Of a DNA stretch of 18,917 nt, positions 5,851-14,093 are shown in pieces. Both the position numbers and the translations under genes were made by a program. The stretch spans positions 1-18,917 of the forward strand of contig JAJRPY010000123.1 in assembly GCA_024280535.1 (NCBI GenBank), written 5' to 3'. Source of the stretch: Gammaproteobacteria bacterium. Its GTDB lineage: Bacteria; Pseudomonadota; Gammaproteobacteria; PS1; Pseudothioglobaceae. The notes below the pieces were generated by a model. That model was not told the DNA's origin. It did no database searches and was given only the letters and a program-made list of their open reading frames with translations. Numbering within the stretch: position 1 is the first letter of the stretch; the number at the start of each line of letters is the position of its first letter.

Positions 5851-6656
5851 AAGCTGCGGGCATTGGGTTGCGACATCAACATTTGCAACAAGTATTAGAC
5901 GAAAAACCTGATGTTCACTGGTTTGAAGTGCATAGTGAGAATTTTTTTTATGACAATCTGGCTACCTATCAATTGGAGCAAATAGCCGATAATTATCCGC
6001 TTAGTTTGCATGGTGTTGGCTTGTCGTTGGGGTCGGATGATAAACTCAACCAGCAGCATTTGCAAGATTTAAAAAATGCAGTGGATAGATTTCAGCCTGA
6101 TTTGGTGTCGGATCATTTGAGTTGGTCGAGTATTGGCGGGAACTATTTGCATGATTTGTTGCCACTGCCTTATACGCAAGCGACGCTGAACCATTTTGCA
6201 GATAAAGTCAAAGCCACTCAAGATTTTTTAGGGCGACAAATTTTGATAGAAAATCCTTCTTCTTATTTGCAATTTAGCGCTTCAACTATCTCTGAATGGG
6301 AGTTTTTTGCCAGTTTGCCAGGTTTGTGTGGTTGCGGTTTGTTACTAGATGTTAATAATATTTATGTGAGTTGTATTAATCACCATGATCAAGCCAGTGA
6401 TTATTTAGAAGTGATTGATAAAGCGGATGTTGGTGAAATTCATTTGGCAGGTCACACCGAAAAACACTTGCCAAAAGGTAAGATTTTGATTGACGATCAC
6501 TCTAAAAAAGTTAGTAATGAGGTTTGGGATTTGTATCAAACGACATTGAAAAAAATGGGAAATAAGCCTACTTTAATTGAGTGGGATACCGATATTCCTG
6601 ATTTATCCGTGCTGTTAGACGAAGCAAAAAAAGCACAGGTGTTGCTAGATGCTTAA
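5832..6656 (+). CDS. bufB: DUF692 multinuclear non-heme iron oxidase (MNIO), bufferin maturation enzyme
   Basis: This 274-residue TIM-barrel protein of the DUF692/MNIO family has near-typical length (about 280). The ordered motifs are IGLRHQH, HWFEVHSENFF, SLHGVGLSLGS (His60), SDHLSW (Asp94, His95), ILIENPSSYL (Glu140, Asn141), LLDVNNIYVS (Asp173, Asn175), EIHLAGH (Glu202, His204, His208) and LIEWDTDIP (Glu250, Asp252). These His, Asp and Glu residues are the family's iron ligands. MNIO enzymes oxidise cysteines of precursor peptides; with BufC they mature BufA. The start is probably GTG 5832, 19 bases inside the rhodanese gene; TTG 5844 is an alternative. The catalytic residues look intact, unlike the damaged flanking genes. 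The 3' end overlaps bufC by 8 bases. Confidence 0.88.
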   Translation: MVSILVKAAGIGLRHQHLQQVLDEKPDVHWFEVHSENFFYDNLATYQLEQIADNYPLSLHGVGLSLGSDDKLNQQHLQDLKNAVDRFQPDLVSDHLSWSSIGGNYLHDLLPLPYTQATLNHFADKVKATQDFLGRQILIENPSSYLQFSASTISEWEFFASLPGLCGCGLLLDVNNIYVSCINHHDQASDYLEVIDKADVGEIHLAGHTEKHLPKGKILIDDHSKKVSNEVWDLYQTTLKKMGNKPTLIEWDTDIPDLSVLLDEAKKAQVLLDA

Positions 6657-7197
6657 GCAGTTACAAGAGGAGTTTTATCAAAATATTTTAGCGCCTAATG
6701 AGACTAAAAATTATCAAGACAAAGGCGGTTTTACGGGTGCTGATTTTATGCAAATTTACCATCATCAATATTTTATAAGTTTGACTGAAGCTTTGGCAAA
6801 GACTTATTCCTGTGTTAAGCGTTTGGTGGGTGAGGATTTTTTTAGGTCTTTGGCAACGGATTTTATCAAAAAACACCCTTCAAAAACACCCAATATCATT
6901 GATTATGGGGAGGCATTTTCAGACTTTATTAAGCAATATCCATATTGTCAAAATATGCTTTATTTAATTGATATAGCAAAGTTTGAGAGGCTTTATGAGC
7001 GTTGTTATTTTTCTACCAGTGCTGTCTTTTTTATGCGTTCGGATTATCCGATTATTAAAATTTGGCAATTGGATGAAAATAGTACAAAATTAGATTTATC
7101 TATAGGTGGAGATTGTCTTAAAATTTACCAGCACGGTGGTAGAGTCGTCGTCGAAAAAATCACAAAACAAGCATATGATAGTGAACAAAATAATTGA
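6649..7197 (+). CDS. bufC: DUF2063 (BufC) recognition partner, C-terminally truncated beside a MITE fragment
   Basis: This 182-residue protein begins like DUF2063/BufC proteins: LKQLQEEFYQNIL, then an FMQIYHHQYFISLTEALAKT-type segment, VKRLVGEDFF, NIIDYGEAFSDFI and YLIDIAKFERLYERCY. The middle domain includes RSDYPIIKIWQL. Family members are usually about 250 residues and bind the precursor peptide for the DUF692 enzyme. Here the frame stops after VVVEKITKQAYDSEQNN, where I would expect another 50-70 residues. A degenerate MITE starts 11 bases after the stop, which suggests the insertion or a linked deletion removed the 3' end. The start overlaps bufB by 8 bases. It may be a pseudogene, or a shortened protein that still recognises BufA. 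No DoxX-type bufD gene follows. Confidence 0.7.
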   Translation: MLKQLQEEFYQNILAPNETKNYQDKGGFTGADFMQIYHHQYFISLTEALAKTYSCVKRLVGEDFFRSLATDFIKKHPSKTPNIIDYGEAFSDFIKQYPYCQNMLYLIDIAKFERLYERCYFSTSAVFFMRSDYPIIKIWQLDENSTKLDLSIGGDCLKIYQHGGRVVVEKITKQAYDSEQNN

Positions 7198-7207
7198 TTT
7201 ATATAAT

Positions 7208-7306
7208 GAGACCTTTGTATCAATATGAATAATCATTAAAAATTTATTTTTGATTCACTTGGGAACTTTTTTTAACCCCTGTCTTAGTTCTACTAGGACT
7301 GGGTTT
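7208..7306 (+). mobile_element. Degenerate, 3'-truncated MITE, copy 3
   Basis: GAGACCTTTGTATCAATATG, then AATAATCAT, TTCACTTGG and TTAGTTCTACTAGG, follow the left 100 bases of the full element with many substitutions. Similarity stops near 7306, and no right terminal repeat is visible. It is in the same orientation as the other copies and clearly older. It marks the downstream edge of the buf operon. Confidence 0.7.
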
Positions 7307-7372
7307 TATGGTTACAAACTTTAGGGTGTTGTTGCTTGGTATATTGTGGATCATTTTTTTTTAAAGAAAAAT

Positions 7373-7392
7373 AAGTAAGAGGGGTCTTACTT
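7373..7392 (-). terminator. Intrinsic terminator for tadA
   Basis: AAGTAAGA-GGGG-TCTTACTT is a perfect 8-bp stem with a 4-base loop, 12 bases past the tadA stop. Read on the minus strand it is followed by ATTTTTCTTT and then a run of A, a reasonable U-rich tail. On the plus strand it could also stop transcription from the buf operon, though the tail there is poorer. Confidence 0.7.
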
Positions 7393-7404
7393 TTCTGTGT
7401 ACAA

Positions 7405-7881
7405 TTATCTCCGTTGTTTGAAAAATTGTTGTAATAATTGTCTGCATTCGTTGGCGAGTACACCACCTTGTACCTCAATAGAATGGTTGAAACAGTCGCT
7501 GTTGGTAAGGTTTTGGCATGAGCCGCAAACCCCTGTTTTTTGATCATACGCACCAAACACCAGCTTAGATATGCGTGCGTGAATTATTGCGCCTAGGCAC
7601 ATTGTGCAAGGCTCCAATGTTACATATAGCACGGTATTGAGCAGTCGGTAGTTGTTTAATTGAGCCCCAGCCTTGCGCAATAATTGAATTTCTGCATGGG
7701 CAGTTGGGTCGTTGTTTTGAATGGGTTGATTGTATGCTGAAGTGATGAGTTGATTGTCTTTTACTAGCACCGCACCCACAGGTACTTCGTTTATTTGTTC
7801 AGCCAGTTTTGCTTGTTGTAGGGCAAGTGCCATCCAGTGTTTATCGGCCGAGTCTAGTTCTGTTTGGGTAAGAGTGGTCAA
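7405..7881 (-). CDS. tadA: tRNA-specific adenosine deaminase
   Basis: This 158-residue cytidine-deaminase-fold enzyme has the HAE motif (His62, Glu64) and PCTMC (Cys92, Cys95), the zinc ligands and proton shuttle. EVPVGAVLV and ITSAYNQPI are TadA signatures. It deaminates the wobble adenosine 34 of tRNA-Arg(ACG) to inosine. The reading frame's start is TTG at 7881, just four codons after an in-frame stop. An internal ATG at 7831-7833 (Met17) would cut into the family N-terminus (HWMALALQQAKL), so the TTG is the better choice although no Shine-Dalgarno is visible. It lies 53 bases after guaA on the same strand and probably shares its transcript, ending at the hairpin at 7373-7392. Confidence 0.92.
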   Translation of the reverse strand: MTTLTQTELDSADKHWMALALQQAKLAEQINEVPVGAVLVKDNQLITSAYNQPIQNNDPTAHAEIQLLRKAGAQLNNYRLLNTVLYVTLEPCTMCLGAIIHARISKLVFGAYDQKTGVCGSCQNLTNSDCFNHSIEVQGGVLANECRQLLQQFFKQRR

Positions 7882-7934
7882 TTTTTTTGATTAATGAAGG
7901 GTGTTTATTATGCGGACGGGGGTGTTCATGGTCA

Positions 7935-9509
7935 TTATTCCCATTCAATAGTGGCAGGGGGCTTGCCTGAAATGTCATAAACTACACGAGAGATGCGGGG
8001 AATTTCGTTCATAATACGATTGGAGACAAGGTCTAGGAAATCATAAGGAAGGTGTGCCCAGCGAGCGGTCATAAAGTCGATGGTTTCAACAGCACGGAGT
8101 GCGACGACAAAATCATAACGGCGCTCATCGCCCGTGACGCCGACAGATTTAATGGGTAGAAATACGGCAAAGGCTTGATCGACTGTGTCGTAAAGCTTGT
8201 GGTGATAAAGTGCTTGCATAAAAATAGCGTCAGCTTGGCGTAGAATATCGGCGTACTCTTCTTTAACTTGACCCAAAATACGCACGCCCAAACCCGGGCC
8301 TGGGAAGGGGTGACGATAGAGCATAGAGGCAGGAATGCCAAGTTTGACGCCAATGGTTCGGACTTCGTCCTTGAATAACTCTTTAAGAGGTTCGACCAAT
8401 TCAAACGACAAATCATCGGGCAAACCGCCAACATTATGATGCGATTTAATGACGTTGGCTTTGCCCGAGGCAGCACCTGCTGATTCAATCACATCGGGGT
8501 AGATGGTGCCTTGGGCTAGAAATTTAATGGCATTCAGTTTTTTGGCCTCTTCTTCAAATACTTCAATAAAAGCGTGACCAATGATTTTGCGCTTTGCCTC
8601 AGGGTCTTGTTCGTTTGCCAAGGCGGTGTAGAATTTTTGCTGTGCGTTGGCACGGATGACTTTTACGCCCATATTATCAGCAAAAGTTTGCATCACTTCA
8701 TCCCCTTCGTTTAAACGCAATAAGCCATTATCGACAAATACGCACGTTAGCTGACTGCCAATCGCCTTGTGCAGTAAGGCGGCTACCACAGAGGAATCAA
8801 CCCCGCCTGATAGTCCTAATAAGACATGGTTATTGCCGATTTGGTGTTGTAGATTTTGCACCAAATCTGAGATGATGTTGTCGGTTGTCCAATTTTTTTC
8901 ACAATGGCAAATACCGGCTACAAAACGTTCTAAAATGTGCTTTCCTTGCTTGGTATGGGTAACTTCTGGGTGAAATTGTAGCCCATAGTAGTGTTTCTCG
9001 GCATGGGCAAATCCGGCAATATCGCAATTGTCTGTTGAGGCAATTAATTTAAATCCTTCAGGCAATTGTTCGACTTCAATGCCGTGGCTCATCCATACAT
9101 CCAATAAGCCGTGCCCTGCTTCATTAATCTCATCGTTAATATCACTTAATAAAGGCGAATGGTTGCGCGCTCGCACTTGCGCAAAGCCGTATTCGTGCTT
9201 ATTTGCTGCTGTTGCCCGCCCGCCAAGTTGGGTTGCCATAGTTTGCATGCCATAACAAATCCCCAATATAGGCACGCCGAGGTCGAATACAATTTGGGGT
9301 GCTCTGGCAGCATTATCCAATGTTACGGTATCAGGGCCACCTGAAAGGATAATACCTTTGGGTTTGAAATTCTTGATAAAATTATCATCAACATCATAGG
9401 GCAATAATTCACAATAAACGCCAATTTCACGCACGCGTCGTGCAATCAGTTGTGTATATTGTGAGCCAAAATCAAGAATAAGGATTTTATCGCTGTGAAT
9501 ATTTGTCAT
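7935..9509 (-). CDS. guaA: GMP synthase (glutamine-hydrolysing)
   Basis: This 524-residue protein is almost identical in length to E. coli GuaA (525). The N-terminal class I glutamine amidotransferase has nucleophile Cys85 in ILGICYGMQ and partners His180 and Glu182 in LQFHPEVTH. The ATP-pyrophosphatase domain begins with the P-loop [12 protein letters not shown] (about residues 230-241). The C-terminal dimerisation domain ends in PPATIEWE. It converts XMP to GMP using ATP and glutamine in the cytoplasm. The start ATG lies 43 bases from the divergent lptG start, so both promoters must be packed into or overlap these genes. No clear Shine-Dalgarno is visible. guaB, often upstream, is not present here. 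Confidence 0.97.
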   Translation of the reverse strand: MTNIHSDKILILDFGSQYTQLIARRVREIGVYCELLPYDVDDNFIKNFKPKGIILSGGPDTVTLDNAARAPQIVFDLGVPILGICYGMQTMATQLGGRATAANKHEYGFAQVRARNHSPLLSDINDEINEAGHGLLDVWMSHGIEVEQLPEGFKLIASTDNCDIAGFAHAEKHYYGLQFHPEVTHTKQGKHILERFVAGICHCEKNWTTDNIISDLVQNLQHQIGNNHVLLGLSGGVDSSVVAALLHKAIGSQLTCVFVDNGLLRLNEGDEVMQTFADNMGVKVIRANAQQKFYTALANEQDPEAKRKIIGHAFIEVFEEEAKKLNAIKFLAQGTIYPDVIESAGAASGKANVIKSHHNVGGLPDDLSFELVEPLKELFKDEVRTIGVKLGIPASMLYRHPFPGPGLGVRILGQVKEEYADILRQADAIFMQALYHHKLYDTVDQAFAVFLPIKSVGVTGDERRYDFVVALRAVETIDFMTARWAHLPYDFLDLVSNRIMNEIPRISRVVYDISGKPPATIEWE

Positions 9510-9552
9510 AATAGTGCCATTAATTAAATCTATTTTTAAGTTACGTATTTTA

Positions 9553-10638
9553 ATGAAAATTTTAGACCGCTACCTTGTTAAAACCATCGCTTTTTACACA
9601 TTAAATGTGATGTTTGTTTGGTTGAGTGTGTATGCGTTTTTGAATTTTTTGAATGAGGCGGACAGTATTGGTCAGGCTGACTATACAGCTATTCAGGCTA
9701 TGATGTATGTTGTATTGGACTTGCCATCAGTAGTTTATGCGCATTCATCGGCAATTATTTTGATTGGTTTGCTATTGGCTTTGGGTCATTTGGCTACTAC
9801 CGCTCAGATTATTGTGATTAGAGGCGCAGGCGTTTCAATTATGCAAATTGCTGGCACTGCTGTTAAGGCGGCCATGGGGTTTGTGGTGATTTTAATATTG
9901 GTGGGGGAATTGCTAGCACCAGCGGCAACCGAATATGCGGAAAATACTAGGGCTGAAGCGCTAGGGCATAAGGTACAAGCTAACAATCAACAGGGGTTTT
10001 GGGTCAAGGATGGGCAGTCAATTATTCATGTGGATAAAAATTTTGATGGTCGATTATTTGGCAATGTAACGCTGATTAAACTTAAAAATACTAATACGTT
10101 AGAATCGGTTACTTATGCGGATAATGCTGTTTTTGATGGCAAAAGTTTACAATTGAAAAAAACGCGTCATTATCAAGTTGATGCTAATAATAATCAGTTT
10201 GATCGCATTAATTTTGATCAATCTGAGCAATATAACACCCGAGTTTCTTTTAGCCAAGAATTTATCAGCAGTTTGCGCAAAAAGCCTTACCAGCTTTCTA
10301 CTTGGCATTTATTTAATCAAATTGGTTTTTTGGTACAGAATGGGCTTGCTGCGGATGCATTTGAGGTGGAATTATACAAACGTCTTGTTAAGCCGTTTAC
10401 GTTAGTGGCTATGATTATTTTTTCTATGTTGTTTATTTTTGGCTCTTTGAGAGATGCCTCACTTGGGCGCAAAATTTTTTTAGGCTTGATGATAAGTCTG
10501 TTATTTGAATTGACTGCTAGGATTGGCGGGGTATTATCGTTACGACTTGATTATAATCACTTCTTAATGGCATCAATGCCTACTATAATAGCGCTGATTT
10601 TTGCATTAATTTTACTGAATAGAAAATCTGCCCAATGA
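9553..10638 (+). CDS. lptG: LPS export ABC transporter permease LptG
   Basis: This 361-residue YjgP/YjgQ permease opens with [18 protein letters not shown], characteristic of LptG. Three membrane segments lie in the N-terminal third, then a periplasmic beta-jellyroll (about residues 140-270), then three more segments with [16 protein letters not shown] between them. LptG pairs with LptF and the LptB ATPase to pull lipopolysaccharide from the inner membrane. I chose ATG 9553; an in-frame GTG at 9514 would add 13 residues not typical of the family and would crowd the guaA start. lptF is not upstream, since guaA is there on the other strand. The stop overlaps clpS (ATGA). No obvious Shine-Dalgarno. 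Confidence 0.92.
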   Translation: MKILDRYLVKTIAFYTLNVMFVWLSVYAFLNFLNEADSIGQADYTAIQAMMYVVLDLPSVVYAHSSAIILIGLLLALGHLATTAQIIVIRGAGVSIMQIAGTAVKAAMGFVVILILVGELLAPAATEYAENTRAEALGHKVQANNQQGFWVKDGQSIIHVDKNFDGRLFGNVTLIKLKNTNTLESVTYADNAVFDGKSLQLKKTRHYQVDANNNQFDRINFDQSEQYNTRVSFSQEFISSLRKKPYQLSTWHLFNQIGFLVQNGLAADAFEVELYKRLVKPFTLVAMIIFSMLFIFGSLRDASLGRKIFLGLMISLLFELTARIGGVLSLRLDYNHFLMASMPTIIALIFALILLNRKSAQ

Positions 10639-10943
10639 ATACGCCCGAATTAAAAATACAAACTGCTAAGCCAAAATTAAAGAAACCTAAAAGATTTCAG
10701 GTGTTGTTGTTAAATGATGATTACACCACCATGGAGTTTGTTGTGGTAGTGCTAATGCGTTTTTTTGCAAAAAGCGAAGAGGCTGCTAACACCATTATGA
10801 TTAAAATTCATATAGATGGGGAAGCGGTTTGTGGCACTTTTTCATACGATGTTGCCCAAACAAAAGTCACTCAGGTGACTGATTTTTCCAGAAATAATGA
10901 ACAGCCGTTAATGTGCGTATTGCGTGAATTAAGCGATCAATAA
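10635..10943 (+). CDS. clpS: ClpS adaptor of the ClpAP protease
   Basis: This 102-residue protein matches ClpS in length and sequence. The N-degron pocket residues are present: LNDDYTTMEFV (Asn27, Asp28, Asp29) and IHIDGEAVCG (His59). ClpS delivers proteins bearing bulky hydrophobic N-terminal residues to ClpA. The N-terminal extension (residues 1-20) is lysine- and proline-rich, as expected for the flexible arm that engages ClpA. The start overlaps the lptG stop by 4 bases, so translation is coupled to lptG. The usual clpS-clpA pairing is kept, but a 161-bp MITE now separates them. Confidence 0.95.
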   Translation: MNTPELKIQTAKPKLKKPKRFQVLLLNDDYTTMEFVVVVLMRFFAKSEEAANTIMIKIHIDGEAVCGTFSYDVAQTKVTQVTDFSRNNEQPLMCVLRELSDQ

Positions 10944-10950
10944 ACTTATA

Positions 10951-11111
10951 GAGGCCTTTGCATAAATATGAATAATCATCAAAAAACCACTTTTCATTCA
11001 CTTGGCAATTTTTTAAACCCTACCTTAGCTCTGCTAGGGTTGGGTTTAAGAAAATCACCAATTAAACAAAAATTGAATTTTGCTAATCATCCCTATTTAT
11101 GCAAAGGTCTC
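10951..11111 (+). mobile_element. 161-bp MITE, copy 2, between clpS and clpA
   Basis: It has the same length and orientation as copy 1, with three differences: the left terminus reads GAGGCC instead of GAGACC, and there are two internal substitutions. It is flanked by TATA on both sides (10947-10950 and 11112-11115), a possible target duplication. Internally, AACCCTA and TAGGGTT can pair as a stem around 12 bases. The right end lies 16 bases before the clpA start codon. A frame starting at 10968 crosses the whole element and stops at 11135, inside clpA. Confidence 0.87.
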
Positions 11112-11127
11112 TATAAAATAAAAAACT

Positions 11128-13353
11128 ATGATTGAATCAGGATTACAACAAGAGATTAATTTTATTATGACTCAGGCGCGCAATAATCGCCTAGAATTTG
11201 TAACCGTTGAGCATTTATTGTTGGCACTGCTTAATATGGAAGAAGTGGTAACATTTTTGCGTAATAAACGTGTAAATTTGGATGAAATTCGGGAAGAATT
11301 GGAAGAGTATATTAGTTCACATACGCCACTGATTGCCCAAGATTCTGAGCTGGATATTGTGCCAACAGTGGGCTTTCAAAGGGTGTTACAGCGTAGTGTT
11401 TATCAGGCACAATCTGCCCAGAAAAATACGGTTTATGCGATGAATGTGTTGGTGAGTATTTTGGCGGAGAAAGAATCGCACGCGGTGTATTTGTTACAAC
11501 TTAACAATATTTCCCGGCTAGAGGTGATGGAGGGTATTGCTAATCAAGCGCCTGAAGAGATTGAGGTGGGTGATCAAGCGGTTAATAAAGCTGCCAAAAA
11601 GGCCAAGCAAAATGCGCTAGAAAAATACACAATCAATCTATGCGACAAGGCCAGAGCTGGCAAGATTGATCCGCTACTGGGCAGAGAGGAAGAGGTATTG
11701 CGTACGGTTCAAGTGTTGTCACGTCGTCGTAAAAATAATCCTCTTTTTGTTGGTCAGGCAGGGGTTGGAAAAACAGCCATTGCTGAAGGAATTGCTAAAA
11801 AAATTATTGATGGAAAAGTGCCAGACGTGCTGAAAGAGGCAAGTATTTATTCATTGGATATTGGTGTATTAATCGCTGGCACTAAATACAGGGGTGATTT
11901 TGAAAAACGCTTAAAATCCGTGTTAACCGACTTGGCAAAAATTTCGCAAGGTATTTTGTTTATTGATGAAATTCATACGATGATTGGCGCCGGAAGTGTA
12001 TCAGGTGGTTCATTAGATGCCTCTAATTTGCTCAAGCCGGCATTGGCAGATGGGTCGCTTAGGTGTATGGGTTCGACCACGATTGAAGAATTTCGCAAGG
12101 TGTTTGAAAAGGATCATGCGCTAACGCGCCGTTTTCAAAAAATTGATATTGAAGAGCCGTCAGTTAGCGATACGATTAAGATTTTGCAAGGTTTGAAAAA
12201 ATATTATCAAGCACATCACAAGGTTAAATATTCAGCGGCGGCACTTAAATCAGCGGTGGAATTATCGCATCGTTATATTAATGACCGGCGCTTGCCAGAT
12301 AAGGCCATTGATGTGATTGATGAGGTGGGTGCGTTGCAACAAATTCAGCCAAAATCCAAGCGTAAGATTAATATTAACGTCAGTGATATTGAAAATATTG
12401 TTGCCAAACTGGCGCGCATTCCATCACGTCAGGTAACGAATGATGATAAATCATTGCTTAAAAATTTAGCGGCAGAATTAAAATTAGGTGTTTTTGGTCA
12501 AGATGGTGCTGTGGAAAGCCTTGCTACGGCAATTAAACTGGCGCGATCGGGCTTGTCTCAAGACGATAAAACTATGGGCGCATTTTTATTTGCCGGTCCG
12601 ACAGGTGTCGGAAAAACTGAAATTTGCAAACAACTTGCCCGTATTATAGGGGTGAAAATGTTGCGCTTTGATATGAGTGAATATATGGAGCGTCATTCAA
12701 TTTCCAAACTCATTGGCTCGCCTCCAGGGTATGTGGGCTATGATGAAGGCGGGCTATTGACTGAGGCAGTGAATGCCAATCCTTATGCTGTATTATTGCT
12801 TGATGAGGTTGAAAAAGCGCATCCAGATTTGTTTAATTTGCTCTTGCAAGTGATGGATAACGGCAAAATGACGGATGCCAATGGTCGTGAGATTGATTTT
12901 AGAAATATTATTTTGGTGATGACATCAAATGTTGGTGCTCATAGTGTGCAGCGTGCCTCAATTGGCTTTAATGAGCAGGACCATTCGCTGGATTATGAAA
13001 GCGAGCTTAAAAAAACCTTTACTCCAGAGTTTAGGAACCGCTTGTCAGAGGTGATTTATTTCAATTCGCTGGATAAAGATACAATTGCGTATGTGGTGAA
13101 TAAATTCTTGTTTGAATTGGAAACCACGTTGGAGGATAAAAAAGTCTCATTGGTGATGACGGATACGGCAAGAAAATGGTTTGCGGTTAATGGTTATGAT
13201 GCACAAATGGGTGCGCGTCCTATGGCACGGCTTATCGAAAAAGAAATTCGCAAGCCGTTGGCAGATGAATTATTATTTGGCAAGTTGGTCAATGGCGGCA
13301 GCGTCAAGGTTGGCGTTAAGAAAGATAAAATAATCCTTGATATTGCAACGTGA
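11128..13353 (+). CDS. clpA: ATP-dependent Clp protease ATP-binding subunit ClpA
   Basis: This 741-residue AAA+ unfoldase is close to E. coli ClpA (758). The N-domain (residues 1-140) carries LEFVTVEHLLLALLN. The first ATPase module has Walker A GQAGVGKT (209-216) and Walker B ILFIDEIHTMIGAG; the second has GPTGVGKT (490-497) and VLLLDEVEKAHPDL. There is no ClpB-type coiled-coil middle domain. ASIGFNEQD corresponds to the IGL/IGF loop that docks on ClpP. It unfolds substrates, including those brought by ClpS, for ClpP degradation. The leader between MITE and ATG (AAATAAAAAACT) has no Shine-Dalgarno, so initiation may rely on A-rich sequence or on coupling to the MITE-borne frame. The stop overlaps surE (GTGA). 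Confidence 0.97.
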   Translation: MIESGLQQEINFIMTQARNNRLEFVTVEHLLLALLNMEEVVTFLRNKRVNLDEIREELEEYISSHTPLIAQDSELDIVPTVGFQRVLQRSVYQAQSAQKNTVYAMNVLVSILAEKESHAVYLLQLNNISRLEVMEGIANQAPEEIEVGDQAVNKAAKKAKQNALEKYTINLCDKARAGKIDPLLGREEEVLRTVQVLSRRRKNNPLFVGQAGVGKTAIAEGIAKKIIDGKVPDVLKEASIYSLDIGVLIAGTKYRGDFEKRLKSVLTDLAKISQGILFIDEIHTMIGAGSVSGGSLDASNLLKPALADGSLRCMGSTTIEEFRKVFEKDHALTRRFQKIDIEEPSVSDTIKILQGLKKYYQAHHKVKYSAAALKSAVELSHRYINDRRLPDKAIDVIDEVGALQQIQPKSKRKININVSDIENIVAKLARIPSRQVTNDDKSLLKNLAAELKLGVFGQDGAVESLATAIKLARSGLSQDDKTMGAFLFAGPTGVGKTEICKQLARIIGVKMLRFDMSEYMERHSISKLIGSPPGYVGYDEGGLLTEAVNANPYAVLLLDEVEKAHPDLFNLLLQVMDNGKMTDANGREIDFRNIILVMTSNVGAHSVQRASIGFNEQDHSLDYESELKKTFTPEFRNRLSEVIYFNSLDKDTIAYVVNKFLFELETTLEDKKVSLVMTDTARKWFAVNGYDAQMGARPMARLIEKEIRKPLADELLFGKLVNGGSVKVGVKKDKIILDIAT

Positions 13354-14093
13354 ATATTCTCATTAGCAATGACGATGGCTATCAGTCCGAAGGCATTAAA
13401 GTATTGACTCAGTATTTGGCAAAAAATCACCAAGTGATTGTGGTGGCGCCGAATGAAAATAAATCAGCTGCCAGCAGTTCGCTAACCTTAAATCGCGCAT
13501 TAAAACCCATTAAGATTGATGCAAATACCTACAGTATTGATGCCACACCCAGTGATTGCGTGCATTTAGCCTTATGTGGTTTTTTGGATGATGAGTTTGA
13601 TTTGGTGGTAACGGGGATTAATTTTGGTGCCAATCTAGGCGATGATGTTATTTATTCGGGTACTGTTGCTGGTGCTATTGAGGGGCGTTTTTTGGGACTG
13701 CCCTCAATAGCGGTATCCTTGGCCAGCTGGAAAGATGATAATTTTGACACAGCAGGGCAGGTTATTAGCCAGATTGTGAATCAAATTCATACGGCGCAAT
13801 TATCACATGATACGGTGCTTAATGTTAATGTGCCAGATGTGGCGTATAAGGATATTCAAGGGTTTCAGACCACGCGTCTGGGCAAGCGCCATGCGTCCGA
13901 GGCAAGTATTCAAGATAAAGATGATGCGATGGCTTATTGGATTGGCGAAAATGGCAAAGAAGCAGATAATGGTGTGGGTACGGATTTTCATGCCATTGCT
14001 AATCATTACGTGTCGGTGACCCCATTACAGATTGACTTAACCAAATATAACGAAATCGATAGTGTTTCAGCATGGCTAAATCAAATCAAATAG
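13350..14093 (+). CDS. surE: 5'-nucleotidase/exopolyphosphatase SurE
   Basis: This 247-residue protein has the SurE N-terminal motif NILISNDDGYQSEGI (metal ligands Asp8 and Asp9), APNENKSAASSSLT (Ser ligand), and VTGINFGANLGDDVIYSGTV (Asn ligand). SurE is a metal-dependent nucleoside 5'-monophosphatase of the cytoplasm. The GTG start overlaps the clpA stop (GTGA), an unusual neighbour pair but consistent with tight operon packing. The length matches the family (about 250). The 3' end overlaps the next gene by 22 bases. Confidence 0.95.
   Translation: MNILISNDDGYQSEGIKVLTQYLAKNHQVIVVAPNENKSAASSSLTLNRALKPIKIDANTYSIDATPSDCVHLALCGFLDDEFDLVVTGINFGANLGDDVIYSGTVAGAIEGRFLGLPSIAVSLASWKDDNFDTAGQVISQIVNQIHTAQLSHDTVLNVNVPDVAYKDIQGFQTTRLGKRHASEASIQDKDDAMAYWIGENGKEADNGVGTDFHAIANHYVSVTPLQIDLTKYNEIDSVSAWLNQIK

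Noticed and set aside
7293..7556. 87-residue minus-strand frame overlapping the end of tadA
   Set aside because: It is out of frame with tadA, crosses the terminator hairpin and the MITE fragment, and shows no motifs.
8069..8488. 139-residue minus-strand frame within guaA
   Set aside because: It is a shadow frame of a clearly conserved gene.
9514..9552. GTG start giving a 374-residue LptG
   Set aside because: The extra 13 residues do not resemble LptG N-termini and the start would lie only 4 bases from the guaA start. ATG 9553 begins exactly where the family does.
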